A DNA stretch of 64,000 nucleotides. It comes from a virus. The translations under genes and the position numbers were made by a program. Under the pieces are notes generated by a model, which saw nothing but the letters and a program-made list of their open reading frames with translations, had not been told where the DNA came from and did no database searches. Position 1 is the first letter of the stretch, and each line of letters begins with the position of its first letter. Positions 24,597 through 33,245 of this stretch are shown one piece after another. The DNA lies in IMG/VR virus record IMGVR_UViG_3300007072_000001, positions 1 to 64,000 of that record; one strand, given 5' to 3'.

Positions 24597-27374
24597 TCAT
24601 TTTTCATGTTCTAATCTCATACTCCAACCTTTTCTTGACCAATTAACTCCAACTATTTCTTTTATCTCATCTTCAGTCTTTCCTTCAAGCAAAAGCGCTT
24701 TGATTTTACTTTCAATGTTTTCTTCTATAAATCTGCCTTCTCCAACACGATAAACATCTTCGTCTGCAACATTATATTTTTGCTTCAAATACTCGAGGTT
24801 ATTAGAACATTCAGTCACTTCATGTTTATCTTTTCCTCTCTTACCAAATTCCCACACACCATACCGAGGTAGTTTCTTCTCATATGCCTTCTTATTAATA
24901 TGGTCCTCAACTGTCATCACTATTTCTTTACCATTATCTGTTATAAAAGGGCGCTTATCGCCTTCAATCGAAGCATTTAATTTTGTCAATCGACTTACAT
25001 CTATTGTTATTATATTACCAGTATTTTCTTGCATAACTTGACATTTCCCAAAATAAGGTTCGGAAACTACTTTACCATATGTACCAACTGGCGGGTCGTT
25101 GTTTACATTATCAAAATCATCATTGACTTTAATTATTGTCCAAAGCTCTCCTTCTTTATCCCAAACCTCTTGGCCGACTTTATATTGTTTCTTACTGACA
25201 TTGAATTTTCTTGCCAACAGCAGCCTTTCAACCTTCTCTTCTCTTTTGATACCATCTGCACCTTCAAGTGTAGCTATTCCATTCTCTATCTTTATGACTT
25301 TTCTTTTTGTCAAATCAGCATGACCTTTCTCTGCAAAGTCTTTTGGCTTAATTCTTACCCAATCCCCTACTTTAATATTCACGTTATCCTCCGCGCTTAT
25401 TTTTTGCAAGCTTAAGAATACCTTACCTGTATCTTCTAAAAATTCAGCGAATTTACAACTTTTAATTGCTTGATATATTTGACTCTTTTCATCTACATCA
25501 AGCTCTTTCCAATTCTCGATTTGAAAATATATAGCATCATCCCCTTTAATTTCAGAAACCTTTGCAGTTGTCCTTGTCATTATAAATTCGCGAGCTTCCT
25601 CAAAGAACTTGATTATTTGAGGCGGTATGCTTTGTACATCTGGTATCGGAATACCAAAATAAGCTTTTATAACCGATTCATAATAATTTTTTAATTCATC
25701 TTCAGTTTTAAAATACAAAACATTCTGTGGGTTATAGTTAACCATTTCTCTTCCCTTTATAATCAATCCATCAAACCCATTTTTCATCATTTCTATAGAC
25801 ATATCTGTATTATTTTCAAAAAAACTTCTATCATAATCTTTATTATATTTTGCACAAAACTTAATTATTAAATCTTGGCGCAATAATTCTGCATCGTTTA
25901 AAGTATTCACTATTTTTGGATTCTTTGGTATGCCATTAACAACAAAATAAACATCTCCATATTGTTTCGCCATTTCACGATTACTTAATGGAACAGTATA
26001 TAACCCTTTCCCAAAACTACCATATACTTTATTTTCTTGACCCCTCTCTTTCATCCCTCTCAAAGTCACATTCTTTCTTTTCCAAAGTTGATATGAAGAT
26101 TGCTCAGAAACTACACTTGGCTTTCTAGATAAATGCTCAGATATAGCAAAATCCTGATTTTTTTTAAACCCAAACCCCTTATACCATTTCTCAAGCCTTT
26201 TTTTGTTCCCACCAAAATCAGAAGATGGTGTTAAAGCTAATGTCAATTTGTGTTTGTTAGCAAAATCAATCACCATATTCATAACTTCAGTGCCAATCCC
26301 CTGATTACGTTGCTCCTTTGGAACAATAATCTTATCTATAGTCAAACTATTACTTGGCGCATGATACGTTGTCCATAACTGAACACCAGGATACTTTTCT
26401 TCAACAAGCTTATCTAATTTATGTATATCAACTTCAGCTTTTATTTTTGCAGCCATCTTCGCGTCAAGCTCTCCAACTGGCCTTTCCATTATTTCACCAT
26501 CTACTTTTTCTATGATAACAATATCAGTCTCATCGAAATCATCAGAAGTATCCGGCTCATCAAGACTCCATTTGTTCTTGTTCTTATATCTCCTCCACTC
26601 CATTTCACTTATAACAGCCCTTCCATTTTCTATTTCATCAAGCAAACGAATAGCTTGTTTCTTCGCTTCTTCAAGCGTATCGGCATGGTCTATCTCTTCT
26701 ACATCTTCTGAATCCCCTTCGAATATTCTTATAGCATATTCAGTAGACATGTATCTCCCTTTGTTATAAGCATCAATCTCTATCTCATTTATAACATCTC
26801 TCTTTGCTTTAAATGCTGTCAATTCAAATCTCTCTTCATTTGGCGTTGTGAAATAGAAATTCCTAATTTCGAACTCCTCATCCTTAAATGCTTCTTCACC
26901 TACTAACTCATCACCTTTACCCTTCTGAACATAAGCAAGAGTAATATGAGGTTCATATATTGGATGCTCATCTGCATTCTCGAAGTTTTCTGATATGGTT
27001 TTATTTATGGTCTCCAAGTCTTTGGATATAACATCGACCTTCAATACATCATAATCTTCTTGTTCAAATTTGCCTATCGGACCAAGCTTTATTTTAACTG
27101 GTTTCAAATATGGTCGAATCAACTCAGGATTGGTTTCTTTTAACCCATACTTGACCGTAATATGAAACTCATCCTCACGGCCATATTTGTCCTGCTCTTT
27201 GTCAGGCAAATAAAGAATATCATCCTTAATTTTACCATAAGAAAACTTCTTCAACGCTTCCTTAAGGCTGCCTGGCAGACTGCACATGAGACACGAATAA
27301 TCATAGGCTGCAAGTATTGCAACAATCTCTTTATGCTTATAGCCTGCAGTAATGAGCGATTGAACAAAACTCAT
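24597..27374 (-). CDS. Polyvalent virion protein: 2H phosphoesterase, GNAT and ART-like domains
   Basis: 925 residues. N-terminus: a motif copy (LITAGYKHKEIVAIL), then a 2H phosphoesterase / 2'-5' RNA ligase-like domain with EFHITVKYGL (His71, Thr73) and EPHITLAYV (His143, Thr145). Residues about 315-412 are a GNAT acetyltransferase with the acetyl-CoA loop VPKEQRNQGIGTEVM. Residues about 430-555 resemble the ADP-ribosyltransferase-like domain of large phage polyvalent proteins (FGKGLYTVPLSNREMAKQYG; GFDGLIIKGREMVNYNPQNV). Two SH3/KOW-like barrels follow (about 665-720 and 730-800), and the C-terminus carries IKALLLEGKTEDEIKEIV. In related phages such proteins are packed in the head and injected, so this may modify host proteins, RNA or nucleotides early in infection. 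The domains are seen; injection is inferred. Confidence 0.65.
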   Translation of the reverse strand: MSFVQSLITAGYKHKEIVAILAAYDYSCLMCSLPGSLKEALKKFSYGKIKDDILYLPDKEQDKYGREDEFHITVKYGLKETNPELIRPYLKPVKIKLGPIGKFEQEDYDVLKVDVISKDLETINKTISENFENADEHPIYEPHITLAYVQKGKGDELVGEEAFKDEEFEIRNFYFTTPNEERFELTAFKAKRDVINEIEIDAYNKGRYMSTEYAIRIFEGDSEDVEEIDHADTLEEAKKQAIRLLDEIENGRAVISEMEWRRYKNKNKWSLDEPDTSDDFDETDIVIIEKVDGEIMERPVGELDAKMAAKIKAEVDIHKLDKLVEEKYPGVQLWTTYHAPSNSLTIDKIIVPKEQRNQGIGTEVMNMVIDFANKHKLTLALTPSSDFGGNKKRLEKWYKGFGFKKNQDFAISEHLSRKPSVVSEQSSYQLWKRKNVTLRGMKERGQENKVYGSFGKGLYTVPLSNREMAKQYGDVYFVVNGIPKNPKIVNTLNDAELLRQDLIIKFCAKYNKDYDRSFFENNTDMSIEMMKNGFDGLIIKGREMVNYNPQNVLYFKTEDELKNYYESVIKAYFGIPIPDVQSIPPQIIKFFEEAREFIMTRTTAKVSEIKGDDAIYFQIENWKELDVDEKSQIYQAIKSCKFAEFLEDTGKVFLSLQKISAEDNVNIKVGDWVRIKPKDFAEKGHADLTKRKVIKIENGIATLEGADGIKREEKVERLLLARKFNVSKKQYKVGQEVWDKEGELWTIIKVNDDFDNVNNDPPVGTYGKVVSEPYFGKCQVMQENTGNIITIDVSRLTKLNASIEGDKRPFITDNGKEIVMTVEDHINKKAYEKKLPRYGVWEFGKRGKDKHEVTECSNNLEYLKQKYNVADEDVYRVGEGRFIEENIESKIKALLLEGKTEDEIKEIVGVNWSRKGWSMRLEHEK

Positions 27375-27375
27375 A

Positions 27376-28821
27376 TTAACCCTCCTTCTTAGTCTCTATT
27401 CTCTCGTCAATCTCGTGTGCATATTCTGGTGTAGTGCACTTTCTTCCTTGCTCCTCAAGTTCTTTTATTTGTTTTTTAATATTTTCAGAAGCTTTTATTT
27501 CAATGCCATTATCTTCCAAAATCTTTTTAAAATCATCTTTGCTACGAACTCTTTGAGAAAATACATAAATCTTTCCATCATCATATATATAAGCTGCATT
27601 ATCTTGATGATTAATATCAAGAATTACTGTCTGTGGGGCTTTGCCTATTGTTGTCCCACCAGAAAACTTTACCCCAAGTTCTTCAGCAAATCTTTCTAAT
27701 TCTGCTATTGCACGTTCTTGTTCGTCCGTCGAAGCGTATTTTGCAAATTGAGAAGCTTTAAGAAATGCTACCTCATCTTCTTCAACTTTAATCGGATCTT
27801 CGGTCGTTTTATATCTCACACCATAAACAAACCAAGATGTTGCTCTGGCTAAATCTCTAAATCCAACTTTCTTAACTTTAACAGTCCAACCTTGTCTTTT
27901 TAATTCCTTGGCTTTTTCGTAAGCTTTTACCTTAGCCTCTTCCCCATCTTTCGATGTTAAATATACTATTTTTATTTTTTCAAACTTTTCAAAAAATTCC
28001 TTTGGGTATATATCACTGTGCATAACGATATTCAATGCCTCATTTATATCCATATCTCCACTTAAAATATTAATAATTTCTTTGTCTGATTTTCCTTGCG
28101 CAATAAAATACTTAATTCTCGCATCAATAGAACCTTTCATTTTGTATGCTGCGTCTGAATATTCATCAAGCAATCGCTCATCAAGTTTATAAAGAAACTC
28201 TTCCCAAGCCTTTTTATTATTTTCTTCACTAACATCTGAATGTTCTTTCGCAACATATGCTTTAATATCATCAATAGTTTCCTCGATAATATCATATCTA
28301 AGCCCACCACCCTCTTCCACATCTATTATATCGACTGGGTCAACTCCAGTTATTTCCTCAAAATTCATTGCAACATCATATGCAGCTTCCCTAACAGCAG
28401 TTTTTTCATCGATTGATAAACCAGCTTTAAATTTTTTATTAACTTGCTTTGTTTCTACTTCAGTATTTTCTTCATCTTTCTCCTTCACCCCATAATGGTC
28501 AGCATAATTTACTTTAAAATCTGATATCAAACTAATATCACCAAATGCCGACATCCATATCGCCATTCTGTCCATATTTATCGAAACATCTTCTTTAAAC
28601 ACAAACACAAGGTCAGTTCTTCCATCGCTCGATGTCATTTCATAAACTGCTTCAAAAAGTTCTTCTGGTTTGTCAAATCTTGTTGAGCCAGACTCTTTGA
28701 GTTGTTTCGCTATTCCATTAACCCATTCATTTAAGTCCCCATCAGCTCCTAATACAACAAACCCTTCTTTATTGTTTGTCAACTCAAGCATTTCTTCCCA
28801 ACCAATCTTTTCTATGTTCAT
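27376..28821 (-). CDS. Large virion-associated protein with the GKTDxEIV motif
   Basis: 481 residues from the ATG at 28821 (AGGAGG eight bases upstream; an in-frame TTG at 28827 is too close). It has an N-terminal alpha/beta domain (GFVVLGADGDLNEWVNGIAK), a central helical part with IKYFIAQGKSDKEIINILSG, and a short domain with TSKDGEEAKVKAYEKAKELK. Two bases separate it from the polyvalent gene, so they are translated together. Probably also a packaged or structural protein. Confidence 0.6.
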   Translation of the reverse strand: MNIEKIGWEEMLELTNNKEGFVVLGADGDLNEWVNGIAKQLKESGSTRFDKPEELFEAVYEMTSSDGRTDLVFVFKEDVSINMDRMAIWMSAFGDISLISDFKVNYADHYGVKEKDEENTEVETKQVNKKFKAGLSIDEKTAVREAAYDVAMNFEEITGVDPVDIIDVEEGGGLRYDIIEETIDDIKAYVAKEHSDVSEENNKKAWEEFLYKLDERLLDEYSDAAYKMKGSIDARIKYFIAQGKSDKEIINILSGDMDINEALNIVMHSDIYPKEFFEKFEKIKIVYLTSKDGEEAKVKAYEKAKELKRQGWTVKVKKVGFRDLARATSWFVYGVRYKTTEDPIKVEEDEVAFLKASQFAKYASTDEQERAIAELERFAEELGVKFSGGTTIGKAPQTVILDINHQDNAAYIYDDGKIYVFSQRVRSKDDFKKILEDNGIEIKASENIKKQIKELEEQGRKCTTPEYAHEIDERIETKKEG

Positions 28822-28840
28822 GGACAAGACCTCCTGTGTT

Positions 28841-28868
28841 TATTTAATAAATACAGGAAAATAACTAT
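28841..28868 (-). promoter_or_regulatory. Recurring AGTTATTTT-TATTTA motif before the structural block
   Basis: The minus strand reads ATAGTTATTTTCCTGTATTT followed by ATTAAATA, ending just before the AGGAGG of the 27376-28821 gene. This is the first copy met at the entrance to the late structural region. Confidence 0.5.
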
Positions 28869-28917
28869 CAAAGATTTATTTCGAATGGAATTTGATATGA
28901 CACTTCTTACATACAAC

Positions 28918-29298
28918 TTAGTAGCCAGGCGGGAAACATGCCTTTAAAAATACATCGGCCATCTTCGCTACTTTCTTTTTATCCTTAGCAAGCTTATGAG
29001 CCGCATCAGCTACCATCATTCTTGAGAAAGCTCTCAACTCTTTGTCGGTTTCTTTTTTATTCAACATCTGACCTTTTGGGCTGGGATATCTCCATCTGCA
29101 TTCTTCAATGAGAAATCTCTCATATGCAATCATCTTCGCAATACCAGTGATAGGATTACCATTAGCATCTTTGTAAGGTTTGTTGGTCATGATATTGTAT
29201 TTGACTTGTTCCCACGAAGTGAGACAACCATCAGTTGGCTCTCTCATTGCATCTATGTAATCATCAATATGGTCACGTTCTCTTTTTTTATTCATCAT
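28918..29298 (-). CDS. Small basic protein of unknown function
   Basis: 126 residues, helical (DHIDDYIDAMREPTDGCLTS near the N-terminus; RMMVADAAHKLAKDKKKVAK near the C-terminus). Its TAA is followed in the same frame by VVCKKCHIKFHSK and a second TAA at 28876, so a CxxCH-x3-H zinc-knuckle-like tail seems to have been cut off by the first stop. The start overlaps the upstream gene. Family not recognised. Confidence 0.6.
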   Translation of the reverse strand: MMNKKRERDHIDDYIDAMREPTDGCLTSWEQVKYNIMTNKPYKDANGNPITGIAKMIAYERFLIEECRWRYPSPKGQMLNKKETDKELRAFSRMMVADAAHKLAKDKKKVAKMADVFLKACFPPGY

Positions 29299-29486
29299 CC
29301 ACTCGAATCGACTTTATATTTTATCTTGCATTTGTGGCAGATATGGAGACTCAAGCAGTTCCCTATACTTATCTCATCGAATGTATGACCTTTTGTTTTA
29401 CACTCAGTATATTCTTTTGGGTCTTTATCTCCCCATCCGTTAGCATATCCTAAGTCTTTGTATTTCTCATATTCCTCTTTATTCAT
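29295..29486 (-). CDS. Small Cys/His-rich protein
   Basis: 63 residues from the ATG at 29486, which overlaps the upstream stop (ATGA). The C-terminal half has TECKTKGHTFDEISIGNC and HICHKCKIKY, a likely zinc-binding ribbon. Function unknown. Confidence 0.6.
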   Translation of the reverse strand: MNKEEYEKYKDLGYANGWGDKDPKEYTECKTKGHTFDEISIGNCLSLHICHKCKIKYKVDSSG

Positions 29487-29914
29487 CCTTGATGTTCCTC
29501 CATCCAAACTTTCTCGAGCATTGAGTACACATATCTGTTGTACACAGAAGTTGCATGCACATCAATGCCGAATATCTTATCACCTAAGAATTTGGCAACT
29601 GCTGGGCTACGACTAATGCCACCATAACAGTGAACATATATCGTTCTCACTTCGTCTGGCAGAGCCTTCACAAAGTCAATTACTCCTCTTGCCATCGCTT
29701 CGTCGAAGAACTTTATGTTCTTCTCTCCACCAATGACGAGTCTCGTTTCACCTGTCTGTTTGTCAGCATCATGAAACTCAAGCACCAAATGATACTTCCA
29801 CTGAGAGTAATCTATGCCAGTCGGTTGATTTGGCTCATGTATACTTATGAGAGCGATGTCATCCTGTCCTTTAATGCTTTGAGCCTCATCGAGACTCATG
29901 AATCTAATTTTCAT
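29483..29914 (-). CDS. Protein-tyrosine/dual-specificity phosphatase-like protein
   Basis: 143 residues from the ATG at 29914, which overlaps the upstream stop (ATGA) and has GAGGAG upstream. IYVHCYGGISRSPAVAKFLG contains the signature HCx5R loop followed by Ser, with Cys as nucleophile and Arg as phosphate binder. A shorter Asp-containing segment (ISIHEPNQPTGIDYSQWKYH) may supply the general acid. It could dephosphorylate proteins or nucleotides in the infected cell; the substrate is unknown. Confidence 0.7.
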   Translation of the reverse strand: MKIRFMSLDEAQSIKGQDDIALISIHEPNQPTGIDYSQWKYHLVLEFHDADKQTGETRLVIGGEKNIKFFDEAMARGVIDFVKALPDEVRTIYVHCYGGISRSPAVAKFLGDKIFGIDVHATSVYNRYVYSMLEKVWMEEHQG

Positions 29915-30204
29915 TGCAAACTCCTCTCCAATGCTTTGACTTGTTCTCCTTTGTACCAATGAGTGTCAGTCGATTCCTTGTCTATTCTATCGAACCGTGT
30001 GTAGTTCGTTTGCCATCCTTTAAGTTTAATTGCTTTGCCGTTCTTCAGATTTACAATGTAAAGTTTCAGTGTCTGACGTGCTGTGCAATCCCACCAATTA
30101 TCCTTCACTCGAAAGGCTTCATCAATCGCCTTTGAAACAGTCATATGAATCGTTCCATCATTTACTACTTGTTGTTTACCTTCGACAATGATGTAGCCTT
30201 TCAT
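29911..30204 (-). CDS. Small conserved-looking protein of unknown function
   Basis: 97 residues with GAGGAG upstream. It contains a Trp-rich middle (KDNWWDCTARQTLKLYIVNL) and a beta-type pattern, and ends in helix. It is coupled to the phosphatase gene. Family not recognised. Confidence 0.6.
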   Translation of the reverse strand: MKGYIIVEGKQQVVNDGTIHMTVSKAIDEAFRVKDNWWDCTARQTLKLYIVNLKNGKAIKLKGWQTNYTRFDRIDKESTDTHWYKGEQVKALERSLQ

Positions 30205-30207
30205 GAT

Positions 30208-30396
30208 TCACTCCTCAATATGTAGTTCACAGTTTTTAAGTTGAAGGTTATTATTCAAACAAAAAAGCTCAGCATCACCTTTATCTCTGAACACATGGAA
30301 TATGCTGCCTCTCGTGACGATTGGTGCTCCTTCTTTTTTCGAGATTCCAGTGAAGCCTTCAATTATTACTTTATCTTTTGGCGCTTCATCGCTCAT
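30208..30396 (-). CDS. Small protein of unknown function
   Basis: 62 residues from the ATG at 30396, just after the stop of the upstream small gene. It contains VIIEGFTGISKKEGAPIVTR, GSIFHVFRDKGDAELFCLNN and an acidic C-terminus. Part of an early-type cluster of short overlapping genes. Confidence 0.6.
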   Translation of the reverse strand: MSDEAPKDKVIIEGFTGISKKEGAPIVTRGSIFHVFRDKGDAELFCLNNNLQLKNCELHIEE

Positions 30397-30397
30397 T

Positions 30398-30550
30398 TCA
30401 AACCCTCGTCCAACGCTCAACTAATTCCTTTGGAATGGTTATTGACCCATCGACATTCTTCGTACATCTTTCAAAAAGATAAATCACCCACCTGCTCCAC
30501 GCATCATGAGCATACTCAGCTAACTTTTCTTTTTTCTCTTCAAAAGCCAT
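30398..30550 (-). CDS. 50-residue protein of a widespread phage family (AEYAHDAWSRW type)
   Basis: Found by reading the gap. The ATG at 30550 has AAGGAG eight bases upstream, and the frame ends at a TGA at 30398. It contains LAEYAHDAWSRWVIYLFERC and DGSITIPKELVERWTR, which match the start of a short helical protein common in large phages (hypothetical function). In that family the protein normally continues for 30 to 40 residues; here it stops right after RWTRV. It overlaps the upstream gene by 31 bases. Confidence 0.7.
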   Translation of the reverse strand: MAFEEKKEKLAEYAHDAWSRWVIYLFERCTKNVDGSITIPKELVERWTRV

Positions 30551-30786
30551 TTGTCAAGCTCCTTCCATGTTAAAGGTTTTGGACACACAATCACAGGACC
30601 GTGATAAACACTTCCATTCGGCAACGATGCAACAATTTCTATAGGATATTTGAGAATACATTTATCGTTTTGATAAGCTCGACACGAGAGACAGTTTTTT
30701 GATTTAATTTTTTTATTAACATTTCGTTTCGCAAATTTATTTTTCCTTCCAAAATAAATGTAATTCACATTGGATGTTTTTAACAT
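30520..30786 (-). CDS. Small Cys-rich protein
   Basis: 88 residues. Very basic N-terminus (KKIKSKNC), then CLSCRAYQNDKCILKYPIEI with three Cys and a fourth in VCPKPLTWKELDKW, consistent with a metal-binding knuckle. Function unknown. Confidence 0.6.
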   Translation of the reverse strand: MLKTSNVNYIYFGRKNKFAKRNVNKKIKSKNCLSCRAYQNDKCILKYPIEIVASLPNGSVYHGPVIVCPKPLTWKELDKWLLKRKKKS

Positions 30787-30796
30787 TTGTAATCCC

Positions 30797-31063
30797 TCAT
30801 TTAAACTTTATTTTTATTTCCTTTACTCGTATACTTTCAATATCTTTCGCTAATCCTATAAAGTATTCGTTTGACTTTTGTTTCTTCATTACATCAGTCA
30901 AACGAGATTTTACAACATCAATATCCAAAGAATCCGACACTATAAACCCATCTCGTTCCCCTGTAATAACCTTTCCCAAAGCATCATGAATAGCCTTCAC
31001 TTGGTCAGAACTAAGTGGTACTTTTGATTTAATAAAGAAAAAGAATTTCTTTGATTCTGACAT
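30797..31063 (-). CDS. Small protein of unknown function
   Basis: 88 residues with GGAGG upstream. It has a beta-type N-terminus (KKFFFFIKSKVPLSSDQVKA) and a helical middle. A possible promoter (TTGACT, 17 bases, TAAAAC on the minus strand) lies in the 64-base gap upstream. Family not recognised. Confidence 0.6.
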   Translation of the reverse strand: MSESKKFFFFIKSKVPLSSDQVKAIHDALGKVITGERDGFIVSDSLDIDVVKSRLTDVMKKQKSNEYFIGLAKDIESIRVKEIKIKFK

Positions 31064-31127
31064 TTAACTACCTCCTTTAGTTTTACAACAAATATATGTC
31101 TTAGTCAACCAAGCGAAATGCAATACC

Positions 31128-31432
31128 TTATTTCTGTTTATTTGCAAACTTCCTTTTTTTACCCCAAGTTCCATCAATAATACACACTAAATATGTAGCA
31201 TAATTGACAAGGTCTATTGCCGTATCTCTAACAGACTCGTCTTTCACTTTTTGCTTCGCTCCGAGAACAAGAGAAAGCAGCCTTGCAGCCTTATCAAATA
31301 TTCTTACAACAAGACCTATTTTCCAGTTGTAGCTATCACATCAATCATACTTGCGTAATCATTATTCTTTCTTATCGATAACGCTACTGCTTCCTTGTGA
31401 ACTTTACGAATTGCTTTAACTGATAGTGACAT
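31128..31432 (-). pseudogene. DUF1599 (nucleotide-modification-associated) gene with a -1 frameshift
   Basis: Frame 0 starts at an ATG at 31432 (AGGAGG upstream) and reads KNNDYASMIDVIATTGK before a TAG at 31316. The -1 frame then continues IGLVVRIFDKAARLLSLVLG, KDESVRDTAIDLVNYATYLV to a TAA at 31128. Joined, the 101 residues match the DUF1599 family, which has a KNxDYG start, a DKxxRL core and an ESIxDT-LxDLANYA end. At the junction GGA AAA TAG, one missing A or a -1 slip of the Lys tRNA on AAAA restores the frame. It may be recoded, mutated, or a sequence error. Confidence 0.75.
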
Positions 31433-31489
31433 CTTTTCCTCCTTTGTTTCATATTATCATCTTTCTTCAATTTTTGAATGCAAATTTTA

Positions 31490-32182
31490 TTACGTTTTGT
31501 TCTTCTCCTCATATTCTTTGATTACTTCTTCGATAAGCTTTATCGTGTTTGCATGAAGTTCCATCTTATTTTTGTTTGCTTCCCAAAAACCTCTTGGATT
31601 AGGAACTCCGCCTTGTGCTTTTGCAGCACCAATCCAATCACAGAGCATTTCAACTACGTATTTCTTTGGCATTTCAATTACTGTCCTACCAGCTGTCATG
31701 AATTTCTCATAATCAATATGAGATATTCCAATCAATTGGTCTGGTATTTTTTCTTGCAACAGCTTTGGATTTTCAATTATCGCCTTAGCCGTCTCAACAT
31801 ATATCTTCAATATATTCGCTATTTTATTCAGCGCATCTACATAAACTGGAGGCTCGTCGACATCCCCAACCTTAAATATTCGATTTGGCAGTTTCTCTTC
31901 TATCATAACCCAATACTGCCAGTGGTGAGGGTTTCTGGTATAATGATGCATCCATGCCATGCCAAGAACTCGAGCTGCATTGTAAGCTCCACTCGAATCT
32001 CTTAAATTACGTTTACGACCTTTCTCATCATAAAATGTTTTGGCGTAATGAAAGAACTCCTTTGGATGAAACTTACTGTTGTCATGAATCAAACCTTGCC
32101 ATATCAACCCTCGTTTAAAACATTCAAGCATCACAAACCATTTATGTTTGATTATATACCACAGATATACAATGTATCTCAT
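31490..32182 (-). CDS. DUF5662 family protein
   Basis: 230 residues with AAGGAGG upstream. The start (YLWYIIKHKWFVMLECFKRG, LIWQGLIHDNSKFHPKEFFH) and the middle (AWMHHYTRNPHHWQYWVM) fit the DUF5662 family, with paired His/Asp residues like an HD-type metal site. The family is common in phages and Firmicutes, and its activity is not established. The ATG overlaps the stop of a small ORF upstream. Confidence 0.7.
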   Translation of the reverse strand: MRYIVYLWYIIKHKWFVMLECFKRGLIWQGLIHDNSKFHPKEFFHYAKTFYDEKGRKRNLRDSSGAYNAARVLGMAWMHHYTRNPHHWQYWVMIEEKLPNRIFKVGDVDEPPVYVDALNKIANILKIYVETAKAIIENPKLLQEKIPDQLIGISHIDYEKFMTAGRTVIEMPKKYVVEMLCDWIGAAKAQGGVPNPRGFWEANKNKMELHANTIKLIEEVIKEYEEKNKT

Positions 32183-32295
32183 AAAACCTCCTTTTTCTTC
32201 TTTGCCTTTGATTGAAAGATATATGTAATATATTTACAAAAATTTGTCAGTTTCCAAGTGGTTATGATATTTTCAAGTATAATTGCATTCATCAT
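32179..32295 (-). CDS. Possible 38-residue basic-tailed peptide
   Basis: Found by reading the gap. The open frame runs from overlapping ATGs at 32295/32292, within the upstream stop, to a TGA overlapping the next ATG (ATGA). A hydrophobic centre (WKLTNFCKYITYIF) is followed by KAKKKKEVL. No independent ribosome site is seen, so translation would depend on coupling. Confidence 0.4.
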   Translation of the reverse strand: MMNAIILENIITTWKLTNFCKYITYIFQSKAKKKKEVL

Positions 32296-32441
32296 CTCAT
32301 CTCAAGAGTTATTGAATTCAGAAGAATGGCAGATTCCTGATATTGTTTGCAGCAGCTACCTTCACATTTAGAACATATTTCTTTGCTCTCATTATTTACT
32401 ACATCAACTTGCAACTTTACTTTCGTAATATTTTTTGACAT
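32292..32441 (-). CDS. 49-residue protein with a CxxCxGxCC knuckle
   Basis: Found by reading the gap. The ATG at 32441 has GGAG seven bases upstream, and the frame ends at 32292. ICSKCEGSCCKQYQESAILL has the Cys arrangement of the N-terminal part of YkgJ-type metal-chelating proteins, though this one is far shorter. It overlaps the end of the upstream gene by 38 bases. Confidence 0.6.
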   Translation of the reverse strand: MSKNITKVKLQVDVVNNESKEICSKCEGSCCKQYQESAILLNSITLEMR

Positions 32442-32598
32442 TTTTCAGCTCCACAGGCTGTGGTATTTTTGCATGTCTTCGTTTATCCATACGACCTGGA
32501 AGTTTTAAAAACAATTTACCATTTAGTGCAATGCCTTCAATTTCAAACTTTTCGCATGTTGGAAGATAAATAACGATTTCTCCAAATTTAAAATCCAT
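32404..32598 (-). CDS. Small protein of unknown function
   Basis: 64 residues. Beta-type N-terminus (MDFKFGEIVIYLPTCEKFEI, GIALNGKLFLKLPG) and a basic C-terminus. It overlaps both neighbours. Family not recognised. Confidence 0.55.
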   Translation of the reverse strand: MDFKFGEIVIYLPTCEKFEIEGIALNGKLFLKLPGRMDKRRHAKIPQPVELKNVKKYYESKVAS

Positions 32599-32983
32599 TA
32601 ATTATATCGTCAAAGGTCTTATACTCTCCAGTTTTAAGGTCAATGAAATAACCTATTTGAATCATACTTTTAATATAGCGACCTTTGGCTACCTCCCACT
32701 CTTTAAGTAATCTATATTTTGTAGCACCAGTGTCTTTACGTACAGCATATATTTTCATTGCAGCTTTGTGTTTTATAAGATAATCAGAACCAAAGCTATA
32801 GTGTCTTTGCTCAATAACAATATAATGTTGATTGAGGTATTCCCAAGAATATAGTTTATCGTACTGAAGTATCTCCGAAGATGATGTTGTATTTTGTCTT
32901 GGAACAAGACCACCAGTCAACCGATGAGCATTAACATTCACTACAAATATTACTGTCAACAAAATAAAAAAAACCCTTTTCAT
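32588..32983 (-). CDS. Exported small protein
   Basis: 131 residues. The signal peptide MKRVFFILLTVIFVVNVNA ends in a signal peptidase I-like site. The mature domain has many Tyr, Lys and His residues (HYIVIEQRHYSFGSDYLIKH). With GGAGG upstream, it is a clear gene. It might act at the host envelope, for instance in superinfection exclusion, but no family is recognised. Confidence 0.7.
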   Translation of the reverse strand: MKRVFFILLTVIFVVNVNAHRLTGGLVPRQNTTSSSEILQYDKLYSWEYLNQHYIVIEQRHYSFGSDYLIKHKAAMKIYAVRKDTGATKYRLLKEWEVAKGRYIKSMIQIGYFIDLKTGEYKTFDDIINGF

Positions 32984-33002
32984 ACATACACCTCCTTAAA
33001 TA

Positions 33003-33131
33003 TTATTGATTTGATTTTTTATTTTTAAACAACTCATTAATATGAGTTTTGACTTTATTGATGTCACTATAATACTGTTCATAAATTGTTGAAGTATTTA
33101 TTTTAATTCTAATTTTATATCTTGTGGTCAT
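33003..33131 (-). CDS. 42-residue basic protein
   Basis: Found by reading the gap. The ATG at 33131 follows AGAATTTAGGAGGTAGTTGA, a strong ribosome site shared with other early-type genes. The peptide is rich in Lys, Asn and Ile (RYKIRIKINTSTIYEQYYSD). Function unknown. Confidence 0.6.
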   Translation of the reverse strand: MTTRYKIRIKINTSTIYEQYYSDINKVKTHINELFKNKKSNQ

Positions 33132-33245
33132 ATCAACTACCTCCTAAATTCTAAGTTAAATTCGTCTAACACTTAATTAAAAAAAGTAGGTAGTGAATTA
33201 TTTCTGTTTTTTATAATGAGTTTTAGCCTTGTAATTTATCAAATT